NCBI GenBank assembly: GCA_002391675.1
Contig: DGFM01000042.1
Location: 9,090-20,404, forward strand
Source: Cloacimonetes bacterium UBA3900
GTDB taxonomy: Bacteria; Cloacimonadota; Cloacimonadia; Cloacimonadales; Cloacimonadaceae
DNA length: 11,315 bases
Direction of reading: 5' to 3'
The notes below the pieces were generated by a model. That model had not been told where the DNA came from, made no database searches, and was given only the letters and a program-made list of their open reading frames with translations. The position numbers and the translations under genes are program-made. Shown here piece by piece: positions 1-7,340 of this stretch. Numbering within the stretch: position 1 is the first letter of the stretch; each line of letters opens with the position of its first letter.

Positions 1-334
1 GTCGATTTCATGCGGCCTCCCTTAGGGGCTCCTGTGGGTCTCCTTTGGGATCCACAAGTAACCCATAGAAAACCCAAGAGTTACGCAAGTGAGCGCCAAG
101 GAGATCCGAGGGTGGGCGGGGGCAGGTGAAAAGTCAACCTTTGATGCAAGGGCTGGTTTTTTGAAAACAATTTCCGGCCCTTAAGGGAAGGGATTTTCCA
201 TCAACAACCGGCAGCTGCGATCTTGTCTCGTCACACCTACCCACTCTAATTGAACATGAGCCTAAAATATCTCAGAGGGCCTGCTTTTGGGTGCTGCGAG
301 AGGGGAGGGGAAATTCAGGCTCGGATTTGGATAT
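1..334. other. Left-edge non-coding stretch, no gene supported
   Basis: No open frame here has a ribosome binding site or a recognisable product. Small structures are visible: three imperfect 11-12-base direct repeats at 14-47 (GGCCTCCCTTAG, GGGCTCCTGTG, GGTCTCCTTTG), a possible 7-bp hairpin at 34-40/49-55, and a 10-bp palindrome CCCTTAAGGG at 178-187. None is a clear regulatory element. The stretch lies downstream of the large surface-protein gene and may hold the regulatory region of a gene beyond the left edge. Confidence 0.5.
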
Positions 335-366
335 AAAAAAGCCCCCGAGCTTTTACACTCAGGGGC
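335..366 (-). terminator. Intrinsic terminator of the giant surface-protein gene
   Basis: On the minus strand a 9-bp stem (GCCCCTGAG pairing with CTCGGGGGC, one T-G wobble) closes an 8-base loop and is followed directly by six T residues. It starts about 25 bases after the stop codon of the large minus-strand gene. This is a textbook Rho-independent terminator and marks the 3' end of that transcript. Confidence 0.92.
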
Positions 367-391
367 GATTTATTCAGATCACTTCAGAAGC

Positions 392-3300
392 TTACTTCAT
401 CATGATCATTTTCTTTGTGCTGCTGTATTTGCCGGCTTTCATCTTGTAGAAGTAAACGCCGCTGGATACAGAGCTATTGTTTTTATCACGGCCGTTCCAA
501 ACGATTGTGTGGTTTCCGGCTTCCTTGACTTCATTGATCAGGGTGCGTACAAGCTGTCCCTTGATGTTGTAGATCTCGATGCTGACAGGTCCTGCTTCCT
601 TCAAGCTGTAGCGGATGGTGGTGCTGGGGTTGAAGGGGTTGGGATAGTTGCCTTCGAGACTTGTGGTCAAGACGGGGGTGACGTTGTCATCGGTATCCAC
701 TCCACCATCTGAGTAGATGGAGAAGTCATCGATGTAGAGGATGAAGGCGTCATCTGACTTACAGTTGATAGCAACGCGGATGGCGTTACCATTGTGTGGG
801 TTCAGATCATAGATGTATTCAGTCCAGGTTGTGGGTACTTCCTGGAAGCCGACATCCAGCCACTGGAACTGAGGTGTGATCATGGGAGCCCTTGACACAC
901 CGACTCTGAACTGTTCCAGGCCATAATTGTCAGTGTGGCTCTTGGCGTAGAATCTGAGTTTGCTGTTTGTGCCGAGACGCATTCTGGGTGTGATCAGGAG
1001 GTCGTCGTTTGGCGGGTTCACCGCTGCAATACAAGCTGCCATTTTGTCTCCGCTGTGGGCGGTAAGCCCGTCGATCGGAGGTGTGGTGGCAGAAGGATTG
1101 AAGATGATGAAGGACATTTCTGATCCTGCGCCGGGGAAGGTGAAGCCTGTAAACTGATGGGTTTCAGATCCGTCTCTATCGAGCATATTCCAGGGAGCGA
1201 ACTCGGTGGCAAAGTCCGGATATGACTCAAAGTCATCTTCAAAGACCGGGTCACCAAAGGTCATCTTCACTGTCACCTCGATTTCAGTTGGCAAGGATTC
1301 TCCGGTGGTGTGAACAGCAGACACGCCGTAGGTGTAGGTTCCGTTGGGCAATCCCATATCGGTGTAGGTCACAGCTTCGGGATCGGCGAGATGGGCAAGG
1401 AGGACGCCATCACGATAGACTTTGAAGCCGGTCACTGCACGGGTGGAATTGTCTGTGTCGACACGGCAAGAGGTAAACTGCATATCGCTCTTGGGTGCAG
1501 GGATGGGAGTTTCGGCGATGGGTTTCAGCTCGATAAGTTTGTGGCCGCCACGAGGATCTGACACGAAGGTCTGGATCAGCCAGTTGTAGGTCAACTGAGC
1601 GTTGACTTGGGTCATTGTGGTCCACTGGCTGCCCATGTACATCATGTTGCCTTTACCCTCGACTTGTGGGCCGCTGTCACAGCCTGCGGGGTATCCACCC
1701 TGGGTGTCGACTTCGTAGCCGATCCAGAGATCACCGGTGGTGGGGATGGGAACAGGAGTGTTGAGCACTACCAGGTTCCAATCCTGGAGGGTGAAGCTGG
1801 GTACGACCTGTGAGCTCACCAAGGTGCCGGGGTTGGTGGCAGAGCCGCCGGTCCACACTTTGACTGTGTAGACACAATCCTGGTATATAGGCACAAACTT
1901 GAGGTGGCTTACGGTAGCACCGGCAGGGACGTTCAGCTGAGTCAGGTCAGACTGGGTGAAGCGGTGTGCCACTTGGAAGGTGGCTGCGCTGTTGGTTCCG
2001 ATGCCACTGTAGATATCCTGGGGACCCCAGGTGATCCACTGACCAATCATGGGGCCATCGGGGCTGACCCAGTTCAGGGTAACATTGTTTTCCACCACTT
2101 CAGCGGTGAGGTCTGTTGGAGCAGGAACGTCTGCAATGGTCACTTCCACGGGGCCGGCGGGAATTGATTCGCCTTCGTCGTAGTATGCAGTCACTTTGTA
2201 GGTGTAAGTTCCGTTTGCAAGGTTTTCATCGCTGTAGCTGGGTGTGTTTACGGTTGCGATCACGCTGTCGTTTCGATAGACTTTGTAGTGCAAGAATGCA
2301 CGGTTGTTGTTTTTGGGGTTGGATAGTTGGACAGGTGTGGTCAGATTTGCTCTGGTAATGGGAGTGCTGATGTAGCTCTGAGTGTTTTCCACGATGGGCT
2401 GGGGCTGCAACAGCACCTTTCCACCACTGGTATCCACATAAGTCTGGATCAGCCAGTTCAGGTTGAAGCCTTGGCCAGACAACGTGCTCCATGAGCTGCC
2501 GAAGCTTATCATGTCACCTTTACCGACCACTGCGGGCCCGGCGTCACAACCGGCGGGGTGGCAGCCAACTGTGTAGCTGCATTCGTAGCCAACGTACACG
2601 TCTCCGGTGGGAGGCAGAGGTACGGGAGTATTGAGTGTGACTGTGTTCCAGTCGTCTAATACGGGGTTGGAAACCACCTGGCTGGAAACCAATGTACCGG
2701 CATTGGTAGAGGTTCCACCGGTCCATACCTTCACGGTGTATGTGCAGTTTGCCTCATGAGGGGCAAATTGGACTTCGGTGATGGTTCCACCCTGCACTAC
2801 TGCAAGGTCAGATTGGGTAAAGCGGTGTGCCACGTTGAAGGTTGCGTCACCTTGGGTGCCGATAGCATCATCAAACACACCGGTAGTCCAGGTAAGCCAC
2901 ATTCCATCGCCCGGATCAATGGGTTCATTCCAGGTGAGGTTGGCGTTGTTGCCTACTACGCTAACTTCCAGGTTTGTGGGAGGGAAGACGTTGGGGGTCA
3001 CGACGGCGGTCACAGGACCGGCGGGTTCGGACTCACCACCGGTGTAGTTGGCGGTCACGGTGTAGCTGTATGTTCCCAAAGAGAGGCCGATGTCGGTGTA
3101 TTCTTCATCGGTCACGGTGGCGATCAGGTTGCCATCACGGTAGACCTTGAAGTTCAGGAATTCGCGTGAGCCGTTTTTGGGATTTGTCAGTGTCACTTGT
3201 GTAATGTCGTTTGCTTTTGCCAGAGGTGCGCTGACGTCGTTACGAGGGGCTTCCACGATGGGTTGAGGCATCAGCAGCTCTCTGCCGCGGCTGGTATCCA

Positions 3301-5365
3301 CATAGGTCTGGATCGAGAAGTTGTAGTTGAGGTTGCTTCCGGTATAAAGGGAATCCCAGGGATTGTTGCCCAGCTTGATCATATCGCCTTTGCCAACGAC
3401 TGCGGGGCCACTGTCACAACCGGCAGGGTAGCCTTGTTGAGTATTACTTTCATAACCTACGTAGACATCACCTGTGGCGGGAATTGGGACAGGTGTGTTG
3501 AGTGTGACGGTGTTCCATTCGTCCATGACGGGGTTGGATACTACTTGGCTGGAAACCAGGGTACCGGCGTCGGAAGCTGAGCCACCGGTCCACACTTTCA
3601 CGGTGTAGGTGCAGTTTGCTTCATGCGGAGCAAACTGGACTTCGGTGATAGAACCGCCGGCATAGTTGGCGAGGTCATCCTGGGTAAAGCGGTGTGCCAC
3701 GTCAAAGACTGCGGCACTGTTGGTGCCGATAGCAGTGTGGATTACATCATTACACCAGGTAAGCCAGGCTCCATCACCGGGGATAAAGGGTTCTTCCCAA
3801 GTGAGGTGGACGTTGGCGCCGATCACTTCAGCTGCCAAGTTTGTGGGAGGATTCAGTACTTCCTCTTCCTCACCGATGGTGATGCTATCCAGGTAGAGGT
3901 AGTATTGGTTTGGAGCGCTAAAAGCTTTGAAGCCGAGGAAGTAATCGCCAGTCTGGGTGGGTGTGATCACTGCGGTGGCTTGTTGATAGTTAGTGTTGCT
4001 GATAGCGTCATTTTGCCAGATTTGGTTAGTGAGGCCGGCTACTGTGGGCGCATCACCCCAATAGAGGGCCAGCTTTTCTGTAAATGTATCTGCATGTGCA
4101 CGATAGTAGAATTTGACCTCGTAGCTCTCATTTGCCTGAAGGGTGAGAGGAGGGCTTATGAGCCAGTCATTCGCTGCCAGGTTGGCATTGAATCCCATCC
4201 GGATGCTGTTTGGCTCGGAATGAGGGTTGACGGTGCTGGTTTGCCAGACGACGTTGTCATCGTTTGCATTGATGGTGCTCCAGCCCACGGGAATGGCGGG
4301 TGCAGTCACATCATCAAAGTTTTGTGTGTAGGGGAAGGTGGTCACAGTGGGATCGGCCAAAGTGGTAAACTTCCACACCGGGCAATCAACCGCATCACCG
4401 ATATCGTTGAAGGGCACTATCTTCCAAAAGTAGTCTGTGCTATAGGTGAAGTTGGCAGTGTGTGCATAGCTGGTGCCGGTCATGGTGGTGCCGTTTACCA
4501 TGTTTGTGGGGGGATTGTTGGTTCCCAAAAACAGTTTGTAGCCGGTCACAGTGCCGCCGCCGCTCATCCAGCTCAATTCAGCGTTGATATTCACGTTGAT
4601 GGCCTGATGGGCGGGATAGGGGTTTTGAGCTGCCAGGGGCACGGTGCCCTGTTGAGGCGGTGCAAAGGTGAACATCAAGCCGCTGGGCGGATAGATGTCT
4701 GCAGTGATTCTGCAGTTGGCATTGTTTGCAGCACCTGCAGTGGTGGCAAGCCAGTTGTCAGTGGTGGTGCGGTTGAGGAATTCAGCGTTGGAAGCTCCTC
4801 TGAGGCCCACTTGCACTGTGGCTGCGGTGCTGATGCTGACCAATGACATATTCCCATAATGGTAGGAAATGGCATTGCCGTTTTCTTTGAGTTGAATCTG
4901 GAAATTAATAACGTCGTTTGTAGCGCTGGTGGGCACGCGACGATAGTTTTTCCATTGGATGGTGAAAACTCTGTTAGGTGCGGTGCCGGTCAGCACATAA
5001 GAAAGAGATCCGTCGTCTCTGCTTTTGAGATCACGGTTGAATGCAACGGCCACGTTGTTTGTTCCGTCGGCGGAACTGATGGCCAGGTTGCTTTGTGTTA
5101 CGGTGGAGCCAAACGCAATGAAACCGTCGTTTTGAACGCTGATCTCGGTGTATTCAACATCGTTGTAAGTGAAGGTGAATCCCAAGGGGATAGCGTTGAA
5201 ACTTTCCTGGTTGTTTTCGTTTGTGCCCAGAACGGTGCCTCCGGTAATCTCGTTGTAAGTAGAAGTGCTTTGGGTGAATGAGTAGTCACTCAGATCAGCC
5301 CAAGCGGCAAATGCTACTACCAAAAAGATCAGTAGAAGCGAGAGTCTTTGCATGTTGCTACGCAT
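392..5365 (-). CDS. Giant multidomain exported surface protein with split FN3 repeats and C-terminal sorting domain
   Basis: 1657 residues; probably a secreted or surface-anchored adhesin or binding protein, exact function unknown. A signal peptide covers residues 1-23 (hydrophobic 8-21, likely cut after AWA). Then come a beta-rich region (about 24-235), an FN3-like domain (247-336), a jelly-roll domain of choice-of-anchor/cleaved-adhesin type (345-498), three tandem units (506-789, 795-1078, 1082-1367), a second jelly-roll domain (1373-1552), a short Asp-rich linker, and a FlgD-like/type IX-style sorting domain (1569-1657) with NYPNPFNPSTTIRYSL, YNIKGQLVRTL, GVYFYKM and a lysine-rich tail. 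I see no protease or glycosidase catalytic motif. The start at 5365 has an AAGGAG Shine-Dalgarno 5 bases upstream; Met5 is a weaker alternative. It is transcribed alone: about 310 bases separate it from ftcD and a strong terminator follows. Coding and secretion are clear; adhesion is inferred from domain types. Confidence 0.93.
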   Translation of the reverse strand: MRSNMQRLSLLLIFLVVAFAAWADLSDYSFTQSTSTYNEITGGTVLGTNENNQESFNAIPLGFTFTYNDVEYTEISVQNDGFIAFGSTVTQSNLAISSADGTNNVAVAFNRDLKSRDDGSLSYVLTGTAPNRVFTIQWKNYRRVPTSATNDVINFQIQLKENGNAISYHYGNMSLVSISTAATVQVGLRGASNAEFLNRTTTDNWLATTAGAANNANCRITADIYPPSGLMFTFAPPQQGTVPLAAQNPYPAHQAINVNINAELSWMSGGGTVTGYKLFLGTNNPPTNMVNGTTMTGTSYAHTANFTYSTDYFWKIVPFNDIGDAVDCPVWKFTTLADPTVTTFPYTQNFDDVTAPAIPVGWSTINANDDNVVWQTSTVNPHSEPNSIRMGFNANLAANDWLISPPLTLQANESYEVKFYYRAHADTFTEKLALYWGDAPTVAGLTNQIWQNDAISNTNYQQATAVITPTQTGDYFLGFKAFSAPNQYYLYLDSITIGEEEEVLNPPTNLAAEVIGANVHLTWEEPFIPGDGAWLTWCNDVIHTAIGTNSAAVFDVAHRFTQDDLANYAGGSITEVQFAPHEANCTYTVKVWTGGSASDAGTLVSSQVVSNPVMDEWNTVTLNTPVPIPATGDVYVGYESNTQQGYPAGCDSGPAVVGKGDMIKLGNNPWDSLYTGSNLNYNFSIQTYVDTSRGRELLMPQPIVEAPRNDVSAPLAKANDITQVTLTNPKNGSREFLNFKVYRDGNLIATVTDEEYTDIGLSLGTYSYTVTANYTGGESEPAGPVTAVVTPNVFPPTNLEVSVVGNNANLTWNEPIDPGDGMWLTWTTGVFDDAIGTQGDATFNVAHRFTQSDLAVVQGGTITEVQFAPHEANCTYTVKVWTGGTSTNAGTLVSSQVVSNPVLDDWNTVTLNTPVPLPPTGDVYVGYECSYTVGCHPAGCDAGPAVVGKGDMISFGSSWSTLSGQGFNLNWLIQTYVDTSGGKVLLQPQPIVENTQSYISTPITRANLTTPVQLSNPKNNNRAFLHYKVYRNDSVIATVNTPSYSDENLANGTYTYKVTAYYDEGESIPAGPVEVTIADVPAPTDLTAEVVENNVTLNWVSPDGPMIGQWITWGPQDIYSGIGTNSAATFQVAHRFTQSDLTQLNVPAGATVSHLKFVPIYQDCVYTVKVWTGGSATNPGTLVSSQVVPSFTLQDWNLVVLNTPVPIPTTGDLWIGYEVDTQGGYPAGCDSGPQVEGKGNMMYMGSQWTTMTQVNAQLTYNWLIQTFVSDPRGGHKLIELKPIAETPIPAPKSDMQFTSCRVDTDNSTRAVTGFKVYRDGVLLAHLADPEAVTYTDMGLPNGTYTYGVSAVHTTGESLPTEIEVTVKMTFGDPVFEDDFESYPDFATEFAPWNMLDRDGSETHQFTGFTFPGAGSEMSFIIFNPSATTPPIDGLTAHSGDKMAACIAAVNPPNDDLLITPRMRLGTNSKLRFYAKSHTDNYGLEQFRVGVSRAPMITPQFQWLDVGFQEVPTTWTEYIYDLNPHNGNAIRVAINCKSDDAFILYIDDFSIYSDGGVDTDDNVTPVLTTSLEGNYPNPFNPSTTIRYSLKEAGPVSIEIYNIKGQLVRTLINEVKEAGNHTIVWNGRDKNNSSVSSGVYFYKMKAGKYSSTKKMIMMK
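1265..2122 (-). repeat. Tandem unit 3 of the surface protein (split FN3 plus insert), most diverged
   Basis: Encodes residues 1082-1367. The layout is again APTDLTAEV and VTLNWVSP, insert WITW (1110) to IQTFVSD (1270), then FKVYRDG, GTYTYGV and GESLPTEIEV. The cysteines C1164 and C1229 are kept. The segment before the first cysteine (HLKFVPIYQDC) differs clearly from the EVQFAPHEANC shared by units 1 and 2, so this copy is the most diverged. Confidence 0.85.
2132..2983 (-). repeat. Tandem unit 2 of the surface protein (split FN3 plus insert)
   Basis: Encodes residues 795-1078, laid out as in unit 1: PPTNLEVSV and LTWNEP, insert WLTW (823) to IQTYVDT (979), then YKVYRND, GTYTYKV and GESIPAGPV. 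The insert has the conserved cysteines C874 and C940 and, unlike its neighbours, an additional pair C929/C935 just before the conserved PAGCD motif. Confidence 0.85.
2999..3850 (-). repeat. Tandem unit 1 of the surface protein (split FN3 plus insert)
   Basis: Encodes residues 506-789. The FN3 A and B strands (PPTNLAAEV, VHLTWEEP) are followed by an inserted domain from WLTW (534) to IQTYVDT (691), a linker, and then the FN3 C strand onward (FKVYRDG 739-745, GTYSYTV, GESEPAGPV). The insert carries cysteines C585 and C650, plus an unpaired-looking C538. It is very close to unit 2: residues 573-595 are identical to 862-884. Confidence 0.85.
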
Positions 5366-5370
5366 AAGGT

Positions 5371-5376
5371 CTCCTT
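5371..5376 (-). promoter_or_regulatory. Ribosome binding site of the surface-protein gene
   Basis: The minus strand reads AAGGAG followed by 5 bases and ATG at 5365. The strong match and usual spacing decide the start in favour of Met1 (MRSNMQRL) over Met5. Confidence 0.8.
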
Positions 5377-5570
5377 AGTGTTTTGTTATAGTTTTTACGG
5401 TTTTGAAAGTTGAGGTCACTATCCGACAATCAGACAGCATCTTCATTAAGCCATCAAAATCAAAGCCCATAAAATGTCAAGCATTATTAAAGCCATTTAA
5501 GGATAAATCTTTGGTCGGAATACCCGCCTTTATCCCAAACCTGCATCATACGATTGACGTATCAGAATAT

Positions 5571-5612
5571 GCACAGAGCCGGCCGAACAAGAAAAGCCGG
5601 CTCCGAATGTGC
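5571..5612 (-). terminator. Strong bulged hairpin downstream of ftcD, possible terminator or mRNA 3' structure
   Basis: On the minus strand GCACA (5612-5608), a TTCG bulge, GAGCCGGC (5603-5596), a 12-base loop and GCCGGCTCTGTGC (5583-5571) form a 13-bp GC-rich stem with one 4-base bulge. It begins about 62 bases after the ftcD stop codon. No T-run follows on either strand, so it is not a standard intrinsic terminator. It could be a Rho-assisted end, a 3' stabilising structure or part of the leader of the next gene. Confidence 0.4.
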
Positions 5613-5674
5613 TCTCTGGCTTCGAAACCGGCTATGATGTATTATCTTTCAGATGAGGAGCTATATCAGGAGGA

Positions 5675-7339
5675 TCATAGCTTTTCCATCATGTCTTTAT
5701 CCAGTTTGGCGGCGATTTCTTCGCACTCCTTCAGTATCTGGTCGGCTTTCTTCATGGTTTCCTTTTTGAAGGTTTCATCCGTGACGCCGGGCATATTGAT
5801 GCGGATGTTGTAATAGGCTGCTTTGGCGGCGGCAAGAGCTGTGAGCCCGGCCACGCCGGCATCGCTGAGGGCGTTGGCGTTGCCCACTTTGCCGATGCGC
5901 TCGGCCATATGCAGCGCTTCCAGAGAGACCTTCATGGTATCCAGCGGCATGAGAATGGCGTGTTGAGTGGCAGCTTCTATGGCTGCGTCTCTGATCTGCT
6001 TCTCTTCATCGCTCTTCCTGGGCAGGCGCATGGCGTCCATGAGCTCGTTGAAGGCGTCGGTATCGGCATCAATGCCGTTCAATGCACGCAGCTTGATATC
6101 CTGAGCCAGAGGAGCGATCTCCAGCACTTCCTCCTGCACATCCTCATAGTCCTTTTTGCCCACGGTGAGGTTGGCAACCATGGCGCTGAGTGCGCCGGAC
6201 ATGGCGCCGCAGAGTGCAGCCACGCTTCCACCACCGGGGGCGGGAGCATCTGTGGAAAGCAGGTCGATAAAGTCGGTTACTTTCAGGTTTACCAGGCGGT
6301 CTTTGGCTGCGATGGCATATTCGATCACCTTCTTGTCCAGGTCAAAGGGAGCCAGCTCAGCCAGGCCCATAGACTGGATAGCGGTATCCATAATCATGCG
6401 CTCGGGCAGGCCGGTACTTTCGCCCATCTTGGCCAGGTAATACTTGCCGCTCTCGATCAAGGCAGCCTTGGGAAGCAAGCCAACCAGCTCGCTGCCAGTC
6501 ACTTCAATGCCTTTTGCATGGGCGAGTTCCCTCACCTTATCCAGCACTAAATGCGGAGGCGTGATCTTGTAGTTTGTGAGGTTGATGGAGATCTGGGCTC
6601 TATCATAGCCATCTATATACCAGCCAACGGCTTTGCAATGCTCGAAGAGGCCCGGAACTCTCACTCTGTTGCCCTCTTCATCGCGGATGATCTTGCCATT
6701 TTCGTCACGTGCGAGGCGGCCGGATTCCCGGATGTCGAGTGCGATGTCGTGCGCCTTGGCTTTGTCACGCGTGTTGAGGTTGATATTGTAGGCGATCAAA
6801 AATTCACGGGCAGAGATGGCGGTGGCGCCGCTCTTGGCGTTGAAAGTATGCGGCCCAAAATCCGGCTTCCACTCAGGGTCTTTGGCCTTTTCGCTCAATG
6901 CTTCATACTCGCCGGAGCGGACGTTTGCCAGGTTGCGCCATTCCTCTTTGGTGGCGGCATTTTCATAGAGATAGACGGGGATGCCCAGCTCTTCGCCCAC
7001 TCTTTTGCCCAAGATGCGGGCATATTCCACACACTCGTCCATGGTCATCCCGGAAATGGGGATGAAAGGGCAGACGTCTGTGGCACCCATACGCGGATGC
7101 GCACCGGTGTGCTTGCTCATATCTATCAATTCTGCAGCTTTCTTGATGGCCAGAAAAGCTGCTTCCACCACGGCGTTGGGTTCGCCGGCCATGGTGAAAA
7201 CGGTACGGTTTGTATCGGCCCCGGGGTCTACGTCAAGTAGCACCACGTTGTTTACACTGCGGATTTCGTTGGCGATGGCGTCAAGAACCGCTTGGTCTCT
7301 ACCTTCGCTGAAGTTTGGAACACATTCCATAAGTTTCAT
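5675..7339 (-). CDS. ftcD: Bifunctional glutamate formimidoyltransferase / formimidoyl-THF cyclodeaminase
   Basis: 554 residues, close to the fused animal enzyme (about 541). The first half moves the formimino group from N-formimino-glutamate, a histidine breakdown product, to tetrahydrofolate. The second half releases ammonia to give 5,10-methenyl-THF. Transferase hallmarks are ECVPNFSEG (5-13), DPGADTNRTV (38-47) and HTGAHPRMGATDVCPF (77-92); H81 aligns with the catalytic His82 known from the pig enzyme. The cyclodeaminase half (about 353-554) has APAPGGGSVAAL (365-376), an Asp-rich DADTDAF (424-430) in the region of the catalytic Asp, and GNANALSDAGVAG (487-499). The start has GAGGTG 4 bases upstream, inside the end of the preceding gene, from which it is one base away; coupling is likely. 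Probably cytosolic. It appears intact and full length; no hutH, hutU or hutI is visible nearby. Confidence 0.96.
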   Translation of the reverse strand: MKLMECVPNFSEGRDQAVLDAIANEIRSVNNVVLLDVDPGADTNRTVFTMAGEPNAVVEAAFLAIKKAAELIDMSKHTGAHPRMGATDVCPFIPISGMTMDECVEYARILGKRVGEELGIPVYLYENAATKEEWRNLANVRSGEYEALSEKAKDPEWKPDFGPHTFNAKSGATAISAREFLIAYNINLNTRDKAKAHDIALDIRESGRLARDENGKIIRDEEGNRVRVPGLFEHCKAVGWYIDGYDRAQISINLTNYKITPPHLVLDKVRELAHAKGIEVTGSELVGLLPKAALIESGKYYLAKMGESTGLPERMIMDTAIQSMGLAELAPFDLDKKVIEYAIAAKDRLVNLKVTDFIDLLSTDAPAPGGGSVAALCGAMSGALSAMVANLTVGKKDYEDVQEEVLEIAPLAQDIKLRALNGIDADTDAFNELMDAMRLPRKSDEEKQIRDAAIEAATQHAILMPLDTMKVSLEALHMAERIGKVGNANALSDAGVAGLTALAAAKAAYYNIRINMPGVTDETFKKETMKKADQILKECEEIAAKLDKDMMEKL

Positions 7340-7340
7340 A

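Larger units (their letters stand above)
5366..5674. other. Intergenic region between ftcD and the surface-protein gene
   Basis: No recognisable gene lies in this 309-base gap. On the minus strand it holds a large hairpin (5571-5612), a short inverted repeat ATACG/CGTAT (5548-5552/5558-5562), a perfect -35-like TTGACA (5480-5475) with only a poor -10 partner (TTTGAT after 16 bases), and an A-rich stretch just before the Shine-Dalgarno. A TATAAC (5390-5385) could be an alternative -10 with a very short leader, but it lacks a convincing -35. The surface-protein promoter is therefore probably here but not pinned down. Confidence 0.5.

Noticed and set aside
137..166. Possible plus-strand terminator (AACC..GGTTTTTT)
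   Set aside because: The stem is only four base pairs with a long loop, and competing pairings exist; a chance T-run is as likely.
287..712. 141-codon plus-strand frame at the left
   Set aside because: It crosses the strong minus-strand terminator and the 3' end of the surface-protein gene in antisense; no motif supports it.
1265..3850. Repeats considered as a CRISPR array or mobile element
   Set aside because: Units are about 285 codons, in frame, and encode protein domains; there are no spacers, terminal inverted repeats or transposase.
3623..4846. 407-codon plus-strand open frame
   Set aside because: It lies entirely antisense to the surface-protein gene, which has clear domains, a signal peptide and a ribosome binding site. 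The antisense translation shows no recognisable family and looks like a shadow of the repeat coding sequence.
5909..7240. Two long plus-strand frames (213 and 229 codons)
   Set aside because: They run antisense to the conserved ftcD gene and show no homologous motifs or ribosome binding sites.
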